Part shown: piece by piece, positions 26,701-34,377 of the stretch
How the letters are laid out: each line of letters opens with the position of its first letter
How positions within the stretch are numbered: the first letter of the stretch is position 1
DNA from: Pseudomonas reactans
Lineage (GTDB): Bacteria; Pseudomonadota; Gammaproteobacteria; Pseudomonadales; Pseudomonadaceae
Direction: 5' to 3'
Length of the DNA stretch: 64,000 nucleotides
Assembly (NCBI RefSeq): GCF_013385825.1
Contig: NZ_JACAPG010000014.1
Location: 434,001-498,000, forward strand
Notes under the pieces: generated by a model
Database searches by the model: none
What the model was told of the DNA's origin: nothing
The model's input: only the letters and a program-made list of their open reading frames with translations
Program-made: the position numbers and the translations under genes

Positions 26701-27152
26701 CCGCCGTTACGGCCAGCACCTGCGCCGAGGTGCTCGCACAGCATCTGGAACAGTGCCTGCCTGCGTACATGCGCCCGGAACAGATCCTGGTGCTGGAACG
26801 CCTGCCCTTGAGCAGCAATGGCAAGGTCGACCGCCGTGCGCTGCTCGCCCCTTTGAGCGCCGCAGCCCAGCCACGGGACGCGGTGGATGAGCAACCGCTG
26901 AGCGCAGGCGAACAGGTGATCGCCGAGCTCTGGCAGCACTTGCTCAAGGTGCCGAGCGTCTCGCGCCACGACAACTTTTTCCGCCTGGGCGGCGACAGCC
27001 TGCTGGCCACGCGTTTTCTCGAAATGCTGCGCAGCCGTCTGGGTGTGGAACTGCCCATGGGCCAGTTGTTCGGCGCCGCCAGCCTATTGGAAGTGGCGCA
27101 GACCCTCGAACGCCTGCCCACCCCGCACACCGTTGAAGAAGGCGTTATCTGA
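20733..27152 (+). CDS. NRPS 1: ArCP-Cy-A-PCP-Cy-A-PCP (PchE/HMWP2-like, two cysteine modules)
   Basis: Loads salicylate and adds and cyclises two cysteines. Domains: aryl carrier protein with Ser40 in WGLDSVT; Cy1 from about residue 95, with its DxxxxDxxS motif DMLAADALS near 225; A1 (core LYTSGSTGEPKG near 675); PCP1 with LGGDSL (Ser about 1065); Cy2 from about 1122 with DNLILDALS; A2 (core near 1708); PCP2 with LGGDSL (about 2089). A2 has the full cysteine specificity code DLYNLSLIW known from PchE, PchF and HMWP2. A1 reads DLFNLGLIH, three changes from it. Neither A domain contains the epimerase-like insert of PchE. Compared with PchE (one Cys module) or HMWP2 (second Cy without its own A), this is an extra complete module. 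The tail THTVEEGVI may meet the docking domain of NRPS 2. Confidence 0.93.
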   Translation: MATPSTSTATLLRQSLSDALGLPADQVPLEANLIEWGLDSVTLIRLAGQWRRQGLAARFADLVADPRLCAWLALLDTAPTAAAPVSTSTDDGLPFELAPMQHAYWIGRAPGQALGGVAAHFYNEFDGHDVDPIRLEAAVRALLARHPMLRAQFLDDGRQQVLAHSPWPGLTVHDLRQASAEQVQQRLAALRAELSHRTLAVEQGQVLDIQLSLLPDGTRLHLNLDMLAADALSLRTLLGDLVLLYRQHPLPALDYTFARYLADLRQEQASTEQRDRHQRARDYWLQRLNQLPGAPSLPIKPQGDDRQVCRRHHWLPPSERQAFERRAREHGLTPAMALAAVFSEALGAWCDTPELLLNLPLFNRAPLHADVERLVGDFTSSILLAWDGRVAGTFAARATALQRRFHNDVAHSAFSGLEVLRELSRQRGEQVLAPVVYTSALGLGELFAEGVQASFGQPAWIISQGPQVWLDAQVTELDGGILVNLDAREGLFADGVLDGMFKAYTDLLQRLCFDPDAWHQAPSALIPAEQLALRQTVQGQPAALPVKRLHEAFFSQARLTPTLPALLQGHPPVISYGELAERALQVAAYLEDQGIQRGDVVALQLPKGPEQVIAVLGILACSATYLPIGIDQPDARCQKICESSGARLLLKALPPAGPALDAPRPGAVSDLAYILYTSGSTGEPKGVEISHLAAANTVDDLQRRLQLTADDRILALSALEFDLSVFDLFAALSTGAAVIGIEPEAQRDAERWRELALQHRASVLNCVPALLDMLLGCAPADARLPLRAVLLGGDKVAPDLAPRLWAQAPGCRFMALGGATEAAIHSTLFEALPGQPLAWHCLPYGKPLDNVSLRIVDHQGHDCPDWVAGELWIGGAGVAEGYRGDRVRSAERFVDYQGLRWYRTGDRARYHPDGTVEFLGRSDFQLKLHGYRIEAGEVEQALLACPGVEHAVVLLAGQQLAAVVRLAHGAVQPVQIDLPGLAERLPAYMIPSLILGCAQLPLTGNGKVDRKALHAWLAQHSPVQQANLTAPCGVIEQQVARAWQQLLGCGEVYREHSFFALGGDSLSATRLVRLLAEQGLGGARIAQVFAKPVLAQFCVDLHQQAQAEPARTVVADLAQRHAPFPMTEVQQAYWLGRDPSLVLGGVSCHFYREYDVEDLDLPRLQHALQRLIERHEMLRAVFDQNGQARILQQVPDFVIGQGHASLEDLREHCAHRVFAPHQWPLFDVQTVTHGRHTRLAISLDNLILDALSILRFYAELDALYREPDMALAPWDLSFRDYQLQCAPTPEELHAAQRFWQEHLPELPPHPQLPLAADPASLGRPRFERLQGQIDASAWQAILAKAQQQGLTASAVLLCAFAETLGRWSARPDLSLNLTLFDRRPVHPQIDQVMGDFTSLTLLGYVPVAGERWIDRARRTQQSLGEALEHRCVGSVSLLRQLARGNGEQQVSMPVVFTSALGVPDGTAAPVDGPFAHQVFGLTQTPQVWLDHQVVEANGGIALNWDRVVGLFPEGLVEAMFDAYLLSLNWLAEHAWDSAPPDLLPQAQAQRRAQLNAPVDCVPGDPTLHQGFFEQARQTPQRPALLWGEHGTLKYGELAERALRIAHSLMDAGVAPGDLVAVSLAKGPQQVACVLGILAAGAAYLPGGVDQPLQRCQRILQQAGVTLMLAEHDPRLPGVKHLKPSTALKAEPLAAPRPVAADELAYVIYTSGSTGQPKGVEITHRAAMNTVAEINRCYGVQASDRGLALSALDFDLSVYDLFGLLSVGAAVVLIDEDQRRDARAWLKALQQHRVTLWNSVPALLDMLLEANLQDRQPLDLRVALLSGDWIGLDLPQRLQEQAPGCRFIALGGATEAAIWSNHFEVRQAMPGWRSIPYGVPLANQAYRVVDALGRDCPDWVTGELWIGGAGVARGYRHAPQLNAERFVDGWYRTGDLGRYHPDGLLEFLGRADSQVKIRGHRIELGEIEAALARHPCVNSAVALVADHRLMAAVTASTCAEVLAQHLEQCLPAYMRPEQILVLERLPLSSNGKVDRRALLAPLSAAAQPRDAVDEQPLSAGEQVIAELWQHLLKVPSVSRHDNFFRLGGDSLLATRFLEMLRSRLGVELPMGQLFGAASLLEVAQTLERLPTPHTVEEGVI

Positions 27153-27190
27153 TGCCCGCGCAACCCCCCTTTTTTCCAGGAGCTGTCCCC

Positions 27191-30100
27191 ATGCCCGCCG
27201 CCAAACTGCTAAGTGAACTCAAGTCCTTGGGCGTCGAACTCTGGCCCCAGGATGGCCAACTGAAATTCCGCGCGCCCCAGGGCCTTCTCGACACCGAACG
27301 CCTGGCGCAACTGCGCGAACACAAGCAACAGATCCTGCATCTACTGGAGACACAGGAACGCCCGCTCGTGCAGGCCCATCCGGCGCAGCACCACGCGCCC
27401 TTTCCCCTCACCGATGTGCAGAATGCCTACCTGCTGGGCCGCCAATCGTCCTTCGGCTACGGCAATGTCGCCTGCCATGGCTACCTGGAACTGAGCTGGC
27501 CGACCCTGGACCCGCGCCAGGTGGAACAGGCCTGGAACCGCCTGATCGCCCGCCACGACATGCTGCGCGCGGTGATCGCCAGCGAAGGTTCGCAGCGTGT
27601 GCTGCCCGACGTCGACCACTATCCTGTGGCCATCGCCGATCTGCGAGGCGCCACCCGCGAGCAGCACCAGCACGCGGTGCAACAGATTCGCCAGGCCATG
27701 GAGCAGAAGCTCTACCCCACCGAGGTCTGGCCGCTGTTCGAACTGCGTATGAGCCGCAGCGACAACGGCGACACGCTGCACTTTTCCATGGATTCCTTGA
27801 TCGCGGACTGGGCCAGCGCGCAGCTGCTGTTCAATGAGCTGGAACTGTTGCTGCAGGATCCTCAGGCAGCCTTATCTGCCTTGGACATCACCTTCCGCGA
27901 CTACCTGCTGGCCGAGCGCAGTTTGCTCGAAGGCAGCCGCCACCAACGTGACCGTGACTACTGGCTGGCCCGCATCGACGCATTGCCCGCCGCCCCACAA
28001 CTGCCGGCGCCGCTGAGCGGCGAAGACACCCGCGTACCCCGTTTCCAACGGCACTCGGCGCAGCTTGAGCCGCAGCCATGGGCCGCCCTGAAAAGCGCTG
28101 CCAGCGAACGCGGTCTTACCCCATCCATCGTGGTGCTGGCGGCCTACGTCGCCACGTTGCAACGCTGGAGCCAGCAGCCCGCCTTCAGTCTCAACCTGAC
28201 ATTGCTCAACCGCCTGCCACTGCACCCGCAGGTGGATCGCCTGGTGGGCGACTTCACCTCGGTCAGCCTGTTGCAGGTCAACGATCCCGAAGGGCTGGAC
28301 TTCACCGCCCAGGCACGCCAGTTGGGCAGCCAATTGTTTGCCGACCTGGAGCACCGGCTATTTTCCGGCATCCAGGTCATGCGCGAAATCGGTCGCCGTC
28401 GTGGGCGTGAAGCGGCGGCCATGCCGGTGGTCTTCACCAGCGCCATCGGCCTGGGGATCGAGGCACCGCCGGCCAGTCAACGCCGGGTGGGCCACGGCAT
28501 CACCCAGACGCCGCAGGTCACCCTTGATTGCCAAGTGATGGATGACGCCAACGGCCTGCACATCCATTGGGACGTGCGCCAAGGCGTATTCCCCGACGGC
28601 CTGGTGGACGACATGCAACAGGCCTTTGTCGCCGAGTTGCAGTTGCTCGCCCTCGATCCGGCCGCCTGGGAACATCCGGTGCAAGTGCCGCTGCCGGCCT
28701 GGCAACAGCGTGAACGCCTGGCGGCGAATGCCACCGCCGCCCCGTTGCCCACCGGTCGCCTGCACGACGGCCTGCTGGCCATGGCTTGGGAACATCCTCA
28801 CGCACTGGCGGTGATCGATGCAAGCGGCAGCCTGACCTACGCCGCCCTTGCCGAACGCGCACTGGCCGTGGCCGCCACCCTGCGTGAGGTCGGATGCGAC
28901 GCGCAGGAACCCGTGGCGATCCTGATGCCCAAGGGCCTCGACCAAGTGGTGGCGGCCTACGGCGTGTTGCTCGCCGGCGCGGCCTATCTGCCCCTGGACA
29001 GCAACGCTCCGGCCGCACGCCGCGACCGCGTCCTGCTAAGTGCCAAGGTGCGGCATGTGCTGGGGCATTCCCTGGCACAGCCAAACACGCCGTTGCCCGA
29101 GACATTGCAATGGCACGCCGTAGACCGGTTGCCCTCGGCGGGCGCGGATTTCGAGCTGATCGAGGGCGGCCCCGACGACCTCGCCTACGTGATCTACACC
29201 TCCGGTTCCACCGGCGAACCCAAGGGCGTGATGATCAGCCATCGCGCCGCGCTCAATACCGTGCAAGACATCAACCGACGCTTCGACGTCAACGCCGATG
29301 ACCGCGTACTGGGCCTGGCGCAGTTGAGTTTCGACCTGTCGGTGTATGACCTGTTCGGCCCCCTCGCGGTGGGCGCAACCCTGGTGCTGCCCGACCCGGC
29401 ACGTGGCGCCGACCCGTCGCACTGGGCCGAACTGGTACAGCGTCATCAGGTCACGCTGTGGAACTCAGTGCCGGCACAACTGCACATGCTCGCCGACTAC
29501 CTGCACGCCGAACCCCGGCCACTGGACAGCTTGCGCCTGGCCTTGCTGTCCGGTGACTGGATCCCGCTGAACCTGCCACCGCAACTCCAGGCGTTGTTGC
29601 CCGAGCTGAAACTGGTGGGCCTGGGCGGCGCCACCGAAGCCTCGATCTGGTCGAACCTGCACCCCATCGGCGCCATCGACCCGACGTGGCGCAGCATTCC
29701 CTACGGCCTGCCGTTGGCCAACCAGGGCTTTCGGGTACTCGACAGCCACTGGCGTGATGCGCCGACCTGGGTGCCGGGCGACTTGTATATCACCGGTGTC
29801 GGCCTGGCCCAGGGCTACCTGGGCGATCCGGCATTGAGCGACTCACGCTTCTTTGCTCACCCGCTCGACGGCCAGCGCCTGTACCGCACCGGCGACCGTG
29901 GCCGCTATTTGCCGGGGGGTGAACTGGAATTCCTGGGTCGTGAAGACGGCCAGGTGAAAATTCGCGGGCATCGGGTGGAACTCGGTGAGGTCGAGGCCGC
30001 ACTGCTCGCCACCCCCGGCGTGGACAGCGCGGTGAGCCTGGTCAGTGGCGACCTGCTGGCGTTCGTTACTGCCGCACGCGTCGAACCCGAGCCGCTTCCA

Positions 30101-32647
30101 GGCGCGCCGTTGCTCACGGCAGTGAAACGCTATGCCGACAGCCAAGTCGGCAGTTTCGATGCGCAGCAGGTGCGCGAGTACCAGGCTGACCTGAGTGCCG
30201 CCGCATTGAGTTCGATGCTGGAGGTGTTGCTCAAGGCCGGACTGTTCAGCGGCGAACAGGCCGAACCGGACGCCGCCGCAATCCTGCACGCCTTGCAGGC
30301 CGAGCCGCGTCACCATTGGCTGGTACGCCGCTGGTTGGGCGCGCTATGTGAGGCGGGTCTGCTGCACTCCACCCACTCGCACTACCGCCTTGCGCAACCC
30401 ACGCCCAACCCGGCGCTGGCGTGGGGCCGGGTGGAACAGGCGGTCGCCTCGGGGCTGTGCAGCCAGACGCTGCTCGACTACCAGCTCAACCATGTGTGGC
30501 AACTGCCGCAACTGCTCAAGGGCGAGGTCAACCCGTTTGATTTGCTGTTCCCCCAAGGCCAACTGGACGTGGCCTTGCAGCTGTATGGCGGGGATGCCGT
30601 GTCGCGCTACAACAACCACAGCATCGCTGCGCTGATCAACCGCCTGGCCACCCACCATCAAGGCGACGGCCCGCTGCGCATCCTCGAAATCGGCGCCGGT
30701 ACCGGCGCCACCAGCGCGCCGGTCATCGGCTTGCTCGATGGGCTGGAAGTCGACTACCTGTTTACCGACATGACCGCGTTTTTCCTGCCGGCGGCCAAGC
30801 AACGCTTTGCTGAACAGGCCTGGGTACGCTATGGCGTGTTGGACATCGACCAGGACATCCGTCCTCAGGGTTTGGCCAGCAACAGCGTGGATATCGTGCT
30901 GTGTGCGGGCATGCTCAACAGCGTCAAGGACATCGACAATGCCCTCGGCCAGATCACCGAGTTGCTCAGCCCTGGCGGCTGGCTGGTGTTCAGCGAACCG
31001 ACCGGCGAATGGCCGCCGATCCTGCTGACCCAGGGCTTCATGATGACACCGGCCAACGGCGATCACGACCAGGGCCGCAGTGGCCTGCGCGACGCTGATA
31101 TCTGGCAGGCGCGGGTCAAGGCTTTCGGGGGCGAATGCCTGCCTGCCCTGCCCCAGGCCGATCATCCGCTGGCCGCCCTCGGCATGCAGGTATTCGCCGC
31201 GCGCTTCAAGGCCGGCGTGCAGCGCCTGAGTGTCGACAACCTGCGCCGCGCCCTGGCCGAGCGCCTGCCGGACTACATGCTGCCGGCGCACCTGCAGGTA
31301 CTCGACCGCTTGCCGCTGACCGCCAATGGCAAGGTCGACCGCAAGACCCTGGCCGGCTGGCGCCCTGCCGCCGATGCCCAGGCCTCCAGCCGCCAGGAAG
31401 CGCCGAGCGATCCACTCAGCGCCGAGTTGTGCCGCGTATGGGCCGACGCCCTGGGGCTGGCGCAGATCGGCGTCGAGGACAGCTTCTATGAAAAAGGCGC
31501 CGACTCGCTGATCCTCGCCCGCGTCGCCGGCCAACTGCGTGAGCAACTGCCTCAGGCCCAACGCCTGAGCTACGACACCTTGCTGCGCCAGATGCTCAAC
31601 GAGCCGAATGTCGCCGCCCTCGCGCGCCTGCTCCATCAGGGCGAAGCCACGCCGGCCACGGTTGCCGTCAGCGCTGAAGCGCAACGCTCGTCCAGCAGCA
31701 ACGCGCTGGTGGTGCCGTTTGGCGGGGGTGACATCGGCCCGGTGCGGGTGATGTTCCATGCCGCCCTCGGCACCCTGGATTATTTCCAGCACCTGGGCCG
31801 CGCCCTTGCCGACCAGCAGGCCGGTCCGGTGATTGGCTTTGCCGTGGCTGACACCGAACAGTACCTGGCGCTGGAGCCCAAGCGCCTGATCGAAAGCGTG
31901 GCCGAGGACTACGCCGAACGCTTGATTGCCGATGGCCATCAACGCTTCCAGTTGATCGGCTACTGCCTCGGCGGGCTACTGGCCACTGAGGTTGCCCGGC
32001 GCTTGCTCGAACGCGGCATGGAGGTGGTCGACTTGAGCCTGATCGACAGCATCCCGATGTTCATCGACACCGACGAAGAGCTGGCCTACGAGGCGATCTT
32101 CGTGCCCAACCTGAACCTGGACCCAGTGAAAACCGTGTTCGGCGCGCACATCGAAGACTACGACGTGTACCGCGCCATCGACCTGTTGATGGCCCGCGAC
32201 AACCGCCGCGTGCCCGCCGGGGCCATGGCGGCGTTGAGCGGCGATCCGGGGCTGGACGCGCTGGCGCTGGCGGTCCAACAGCAATCGGCGCGCAGCCAGG
32301 AGGAACGCCTGGCCGAATACGCACGCCTGGCCTCAGGCCAGGCCGGGGTGCCGATCGGTCCCGAACTGGTGCCAACGCTGTTCCGTGTGTGCCGCCACAG
32401 CATGCGGGCGGCGCGGTTCGACCCGCCGCCGTTCCTCGGCAACATGACCTACCTGCGCTGCCTGGAGCAACAGTCGTTCGGCATCACCGGCGGCGTCGGG
32501 CATTTGGCCGCGCCGTTCTGGGAAGACGCGTGCCTGGGCCGCTTCGAGCTGATCGACGTGCCTGGCAACCACTTCAGCGTGATCGAACCGCCCCACGTCC
32601 ACACGGTTACTGCGCTCCTGCTTGAGGCCCTTCGGAAAAACTCATGA
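27191..32647 (+). CDS. NRPS 2: docking-Cy-A(MT)-PCP-TE (PchF-like, third cysteine module)
   Basis: Adds, cyclises and methylates a third cysteine, then releases the product. Residues 1-52 form a TubC-type N-terminal docking domain (AKLLSELKSLGVELW ... LAQLREHKQQILHLL). Cy3 starts near 69 and has DSLIADWAS; A3 has code DLYNLSLIW (core near 666) and is split by a methyltransferase insert (SAM motif LEIGAGTG near 1163), as in PchF; the PCP has GADSL (Ser about 1436); the TE follows. The TE nucleophile motif reads GYCLGG, with Cys encoded by TGC at 31964 instead of the usual Ser; the catalytic His is in PGNHFSV. The start at 27191 (AGGAG eight bases upstream) is preferred to an ATG at 27152 that overlaps the NRPS 1 stop. 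About 1818 residues, similar to PchF. Confidence 0.92.
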   Translation: MPAAKLLSELKSLGVELWPQDGQLKFRAPQGLLDTERLAQLREHKQQILHLLETQERPLVQAHPAQHHAPFPLTDVQNAYLLGRQSSFGYGNVACHGYLELSWPTLDPRQVEQAWNRLIARHDMLRAVIASEGSQRVLPDVDHYPVAIADLRGATREQHQHAVQQIRQAMEQKLYPTEVWPLFELRMSRSDNGDTLHFSMDSLIADWASAQLLFNELELLLQDPQAALSALDITFRDYLLAERSLLEGSRHQRDRDYWLARIDALPAAPQLPAPLSGEDTRVPRFQRHSAQLEPQPWAALKSAASERGLTPSIVVLAAYVATLQRWSQQPAFSLNLTLLNRLPLHPQVDRLVGDFTSVSLLQVNDPEGLDFTAQARQLGSQLFADLEHRLFSGIQVMREIGRRRGREAAAMPVVFTSAIGLGIEAPPASQRRVGHGITQTPQVTLDCQVMDDANGLHIHWDVRQGVFPDGLVDDMQQAFVAELQLLALDPAAWEHPVQVPLPAWQQRERLAANATAAPLPTGRLHDGLLAMAWEHPHALAVIDASGSLTYAALAERALAVAATLREVGCDAQEPVAILMPKGLDQVVAAYGVLLAGAAYLPLDSNAPAARRDRVLLSAKVRHVLGHSLAQPNTPLPETLQWHAVDRLPSAGADFELIEGGPDDLAYVIYTSGSTGEPKGVMISHRAALNTVQDINRRFDVNADDRVLGLAQLSFDLSVYDLFGPLAVGATLVLPDPARGADPSHWAELVQRHQVTLWNSVPAQLHMLADYLHAEPRPLDSLRLALLSGDWIPLNLPPQLQALLPELKLVGLGGATEASIWSNLHPIGAIDPTWRSIPYGLPLANQGFRVLDSHWRDAPTWVPGDLYITGVGLAQGYLGDPALSDSRFFAHPLDGQRLYRTGDRGRYLPGGELEFLGREDGQVKIRGHRVELGEVEAALLATPGVDSAVSLVSGDLLAFVTAARVEPEPLPGAPLLTAVKRYADSQVGSFDAQQVREYQADLSAAALSSMLEVLLKAGLFSGEQAEPDAAAILHALQAEPRHHWLVRRWLGALCEAGLLHSTHSHYRLAQPTPNPALAWGRVEQAVASGLCSQTLLDYQLNHVWQLPQLLKGEVNPFDLLFPQGQLDVALQLYGGDAVSRYNNHSIAALINRLATHHQGDGPLRILEIGAGTGATSAPVIGLLDGLEVDYLFTDMTAFFLPAAKQRFAEQAWVRYGVLDIDQDIRPQGLASNSVDIVLCAGMLNSVKDIDNALGQITELLSPGGWLVFSEPTGEWPPILLTQGFMMTPANGDHDQGRSGLRDADIWQARVKAFGGECLPALPQADHPLAALGMQVFAARFKAGVQRLSVDNLRRALAERLPDYMLPAHLQVLDRLPLTANGKVDRKTLAGWRPAADAQASSRQEAPSDPLSAELCRVWADALGLAQIGVEDSFYEKGADSLILARVAGQLREQLPQAQRLSYDTLLRQMLNEPNVAALARLLHQGEATPATVAVSAEAQRSSSSNALVVPFGGGDIGPVRVMFHAALGTLDYFQHLGRALADQQAGPVIGFAVADTEQYLALEPKRLIESVAEDYAERLIADGHQRFQLIGYCLGGLLATEVARRLLERGMEVVDLSLIDSIPMFIDTDEELAYEAIFVPNLNLDPVKTVFGAHIEDYDVYRAIDLLMARDNRRVPAGAMAALSGDPGLDALALAVQQQSARSQEERLAEYARLASGQAGVPIGPELVPTLFRVCRHSMRAARFDPPPFLGNMTYLRCLEQQSFGITGGVGHLAAPFWEDACLGRFELIDVPGNHFSVIEPPHVHTVTALLLEALRKNS

Positions 32648-34377
32648 CCACTGCCTTGGATACCCTGAAACGCCCGGTCAATCGCCTCATCCGTCTTGGT
32701 GTGGCGTTCGCCGCCCTCGGCGCATTGGTCAACCTGGTGCCCTTTATCGGCCTCACCGAACTGGGCCGCTTGCTGTTGGCCGGCAGCGCCGACAGCAAGA
32801 CCCTGTGGCTGTGGGCCGCGCTGGTGGTGATCGCCCTGAGTGTGGGGTGGATGGCCAGTGGCGTGGCGCTGTGGTTGACCCATGTGGCTGACCACCGGCT
32901 GCAATCAAGCTTGCGCGAAGCCATGGTGCGCAAGCTCGGGCGCGTGCCGTTGGGCTGGTACACCGACACCACCTCCGGCGCCGTGCGCAAGGTGGTGCAG
33001 GACGACCTCGAAGACCTGCACCACCTGGTCGCCCACCATGCGGTGGAACTCACCGCAGCCATCGTCACGCCGTTGGCGGGCCTGCTGTGGCTGGCGACGT
33101 TGAACTGGCGGCTGGCGCTGCTGGCGGTGCTGACACTGCCCATCTACGCGGTGGCCTACACCCTGATGATGCGCGGTTTTGGCGCCAAGATGCAGTTGCT
33201 GGACAAAAGCATGACCCGGGTCAGCGCGGCGATTGTCGAGTTCGTGCACGGCATTGCCGTGGTCAAGGCGTTCGGCCAGGTCGGCCAGGCGCACCGCAGC
33301 TATCAGCAGGCGGTCAACCAGTTCAGCGAGCAGTACGCCGGCTGGGTCAAGCCGCTGCTGCGCCTGGAAGCCTTTTCCTCGATGGCCTTGAGTGTGCCGG
33401 TGATCCTGCTGGTGAGCCTGGGGGTGGGTAGCCTGTTGCTGGCGCACGGTTGGATCACACCGCTGGAGCTGTTCGCCGAAACCCTGGTGGCGGTGGTCAT
33501 CCCGCAGTCACTGCTGGTGATCAACCAGAGCCTCACGGCCCAGCGTACGGCCCTGGCGGCAGCGGATCGCATCGAAGCGCTGCTGGACGTTGAGGAATTG
33601 CCTACGCCCAAGGCCTGCGTCCAACCCCAGGGCAGCGACATCCGCTTTGAACAGGTGCAGTTCGGCTACGACGCCGAGCACCTGATCCTCAAGGGCGTCG
33701 ACCTGCACTGCCCGGCCGGCAGCGTGACCGCATTGGTCGGCGCGTCCGGCGCCGGCAAGTCGACCCTGGCCAAGCTGGTGCCGCGCTTTCATGACGTCAA
33801 CGCCGGCCGTATCTGCGTGGGCGGCGCCGATGTGCGCGAGATCGACCCGCGCCAGTTGTATCAACACGTGGGCTTCGTGTTGCAGGACGCGCAACTGGTG
33901 CACGGCACGGTCGCCGACAACCTGCGCCTGGGCCGCCCGGATGCCAGCGATGCAGAGGTCGAGGCGGCAGCGCGCTCGGCGCAGATCCATGCGCGTATCC
34001 AGGCCCTACCCCGTGGTTATCAATCGGTAATCGGCGACGACGCGATCTTCTCCGGTGGCGAGGCGCAGCGCGTGTCCATCGCCCGTACGCTGCTGGCCGA
34101 CACACCGGTGCTGATCCTCGATGAAGCCACCTCCCACGCCGACCCCGAATCCGAAGCGCTGATCCAGGACGCCCTGTCCGCCCTGGCGCGTGGCCGCACG
34201 GTGCTGGTGATTGCCCATCGTCTGTCGAGCATCAGTGGTGTCGACCAGATCGTCGTGCTCGACCAGGGCCGCGTGCTGGAAAGCGGCCGTCATGAACACC
34301 TGCTGAATGCCAACGGCGCCTATGCCCGACTGTGGCGAGCCGGCACCGAAACCCCTGCCGTGGAGATGTCCCTGTGA
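32644..34377 (+). CDS. ABC transporter, membrane-ATPase half-transporter 1 (PchH/YbtP-like)
   Basis: A 577-residue half-transporter: six-helix type IV (exporter-like) membrane domain followed by an ATPase with Walker A GASGAGKST, signature FSGGEAQRVSIARTL and Walker B VLILDEATSHADPE. It overlaps NRPS 2 by four bases (ATGA) and is followed by a second half-transporter, the arrangement of pchHI, irtAB and ybtPQ. In Yersinia and mycobacteria these exporter-fold pairs import ferric siderophores across the inner membrane, so uptake is the leading guess. The D-loop reads SHAD instead of SALD and the signature starts with F, so this half may carry the less active nucleotide site. The two halves probably form a heterodimer. 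Confidence 0.88.
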   Translation: MTTALDTLKRPVNRLIRLGVAFAALGALVNLVPFIGLTELGRLLLAGSADSKTLWLWAALVVIALSVGWMASGVALWLTHVADHRLQSSLREAMVRKLGRVPLGWYTDTTSGAVRKVVQDDLEDLHHLVAHHAVELTAAIVTPLAGLLWLATLNWRLALLAVLTLPIYAVAYTLMMRGFGAKMQLLDKSMTRVSAAIVEFVHGIAVVKAFGQVGQAHRSYQQAVNQFSEQYAGWVKPLLRLEAFSSMALSVPVILLVSLGVGSLLLAHGWITPLELFAETLVAVVIPQSLLVINQSLTAQRTALAAADRIEALLDVEELPTPKACVQPQGSDIRFEQVQFGYDAEHLILKGVDLHCPAGSVTALVGASGAGKSTLAKLVPRFHDVNAGRICVGGADVREIDPRQLYQHVGFVLQDAQLVHGTVADNLRLGRPDASDAEVEAAARSAQIHARIQALPRGYQSVIGDDAIFSGGEAQRVSIARTLLADTPVLILDEATSHADPESEALIQDALSALARGRTVLVIAHRLSSISGVDQIVVLDQGRVLESGRHEHLLNANGAYARLWRAGTETPAVEMSL

